Origin: CAYSQW01 sp964433135
GTDB lineage: Bacteria > Acidobacteriota > Aminicenantia > Aminicenantales > Aminicenantaceae
Length of the DNA: 24,226 nucleotides
Direction of reading: 5' to 3'
Assembly (NCBI GenBank): GCA_964433135.1
Contig: CAYSQW010000054.1
Span: 1-24,226, forward strand
Shown: in pieces, positions 24,088 to 24,226 of the stretch
Layout: each line of letters begins with the position of its first letter
How positions within the stretch are numbered: the first letter of the stretch is position 1
Program-made: the position numbers and the translations under genes
The notes under the pieces: generated by a model
What the model saw: the letters and a program-made list of their open reading frames with translations, nothing else
What the model was told of the DNA's origin: nothing
The model's database searches: none

Positions 24088-24226
24088 CTATTCTTTGACA
24101 AAACTTTTGATGGCCAAATCTTCTTCGTTGAATATCTCAAGAACTTTTGTGAGCATGGTGACCTGGAAAACCATGTACAGTTTCGGTGATATTTTGGCCA
24201 TTTTCATGCTTCCGCCAAGGTTATGG
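24088..24226 (-). CDS. C-terminal end of a STAS-domain (anti-anti-sigma-like) protein, truncated by window edge
   Basis: Only the last 45 residues are inside the window; the start lies beyond the right edge. The visible sequence, with GGSMKMAKISPKLYMVF, then a helix (TMLTKVLEIF) and an acidic EEDLAIKSF end, fits the final strand and helix of STAS-domain anti-sigma factor antagonists, which usually read like VKLSPKVYKVFEITGLDKVFEI followed by EEEAI. The phosphorylatable serine is outside the window and cannot be checked. It stops with TAG 36 bp before the first carrier/HEAT gene. With the PP2C phosphatase encoded further down, it would form the antagonist-phosphatase pair of a partner-switching system. 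Confidence 0.7.
   Translation of the reverse strand, partial: HNLGGSMKMAKISPKLYMVFQVTMLTKVLEIFNEEDLAIKSFVKE

Noticed and set aside
1..24226. CRISPR arrays, tRNA/rRNA genes, insertion sequences or prophage
   Set aside because: No regularly spaced repeats, no transposase or integrase motifs and no tRNA-like arms were seen in the short intergenic gaps.

Overview
The window looks like a bacterial chromosome segment of moderate GC, with no sign of phage, insertion sequences, CRISPR or RNA genes. Strong AAAGGAGG-type ribosome binding sites, sigma70-like promoters, several exported proteins with signal peptides and a pair of M16-type periplasmic peptidase homologues point to a diderm, peptide- and sugar-using heterotroph. 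The gene mix (two S9/esterase-type secreted hydrolases, PepD, M16 pair, bifunctional FTCD, nucleotide-carrier/HEAT fusions) would suit an Acidobacteriota/Aminicenantia-like lineage. That placement is an inference from gene content and was not tested.

Left part (1-6434): an edge-truncated minus-strand protein of unknown function; a PAS-GGDEF protein whose GGDEF active site is degenerate but whose RxxD I-site is kept; divergently, an XRE/ImmA-like regulator whose protease motif lacks the glutamate; a secreted esterase-family hydrolase; and, convergent with it, a secreted S9-family serine hydrolase.

Middle part (6435-12107): an HD-domain phosphohydrolase-like protein with a long N-terminal extension, an exported TPR protein, a YgjP-type metalloprotease overlapping convergently with the dipeptidase PepD, and galactokinase. 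These are mostly single-gene units with their own promoters.

Right part (12108-24226): a long run of minus-strand genes. From upstream to downstream it reads: the end of a STAS-domain anti-anti-sigma-like protein, two tandem paralogous 830-residue membrane proteins (nucleotide-carrier-like domain plus HEAT repeats), an FHA-GAF-PP2C (SpoIIE/RsbU-type) phosphatase, then two M16 homologues and FTCD joined by ATGA overlaps, and finally a macrodomain protein. STAS plus PP2C phosphatase is the core of a partner-switching signalling module. Its association with twin nucleotide-carrier/HEAT proteins is the best candidate for an undescribed system here. No stretch longer than about 230 bases lacks a gene.
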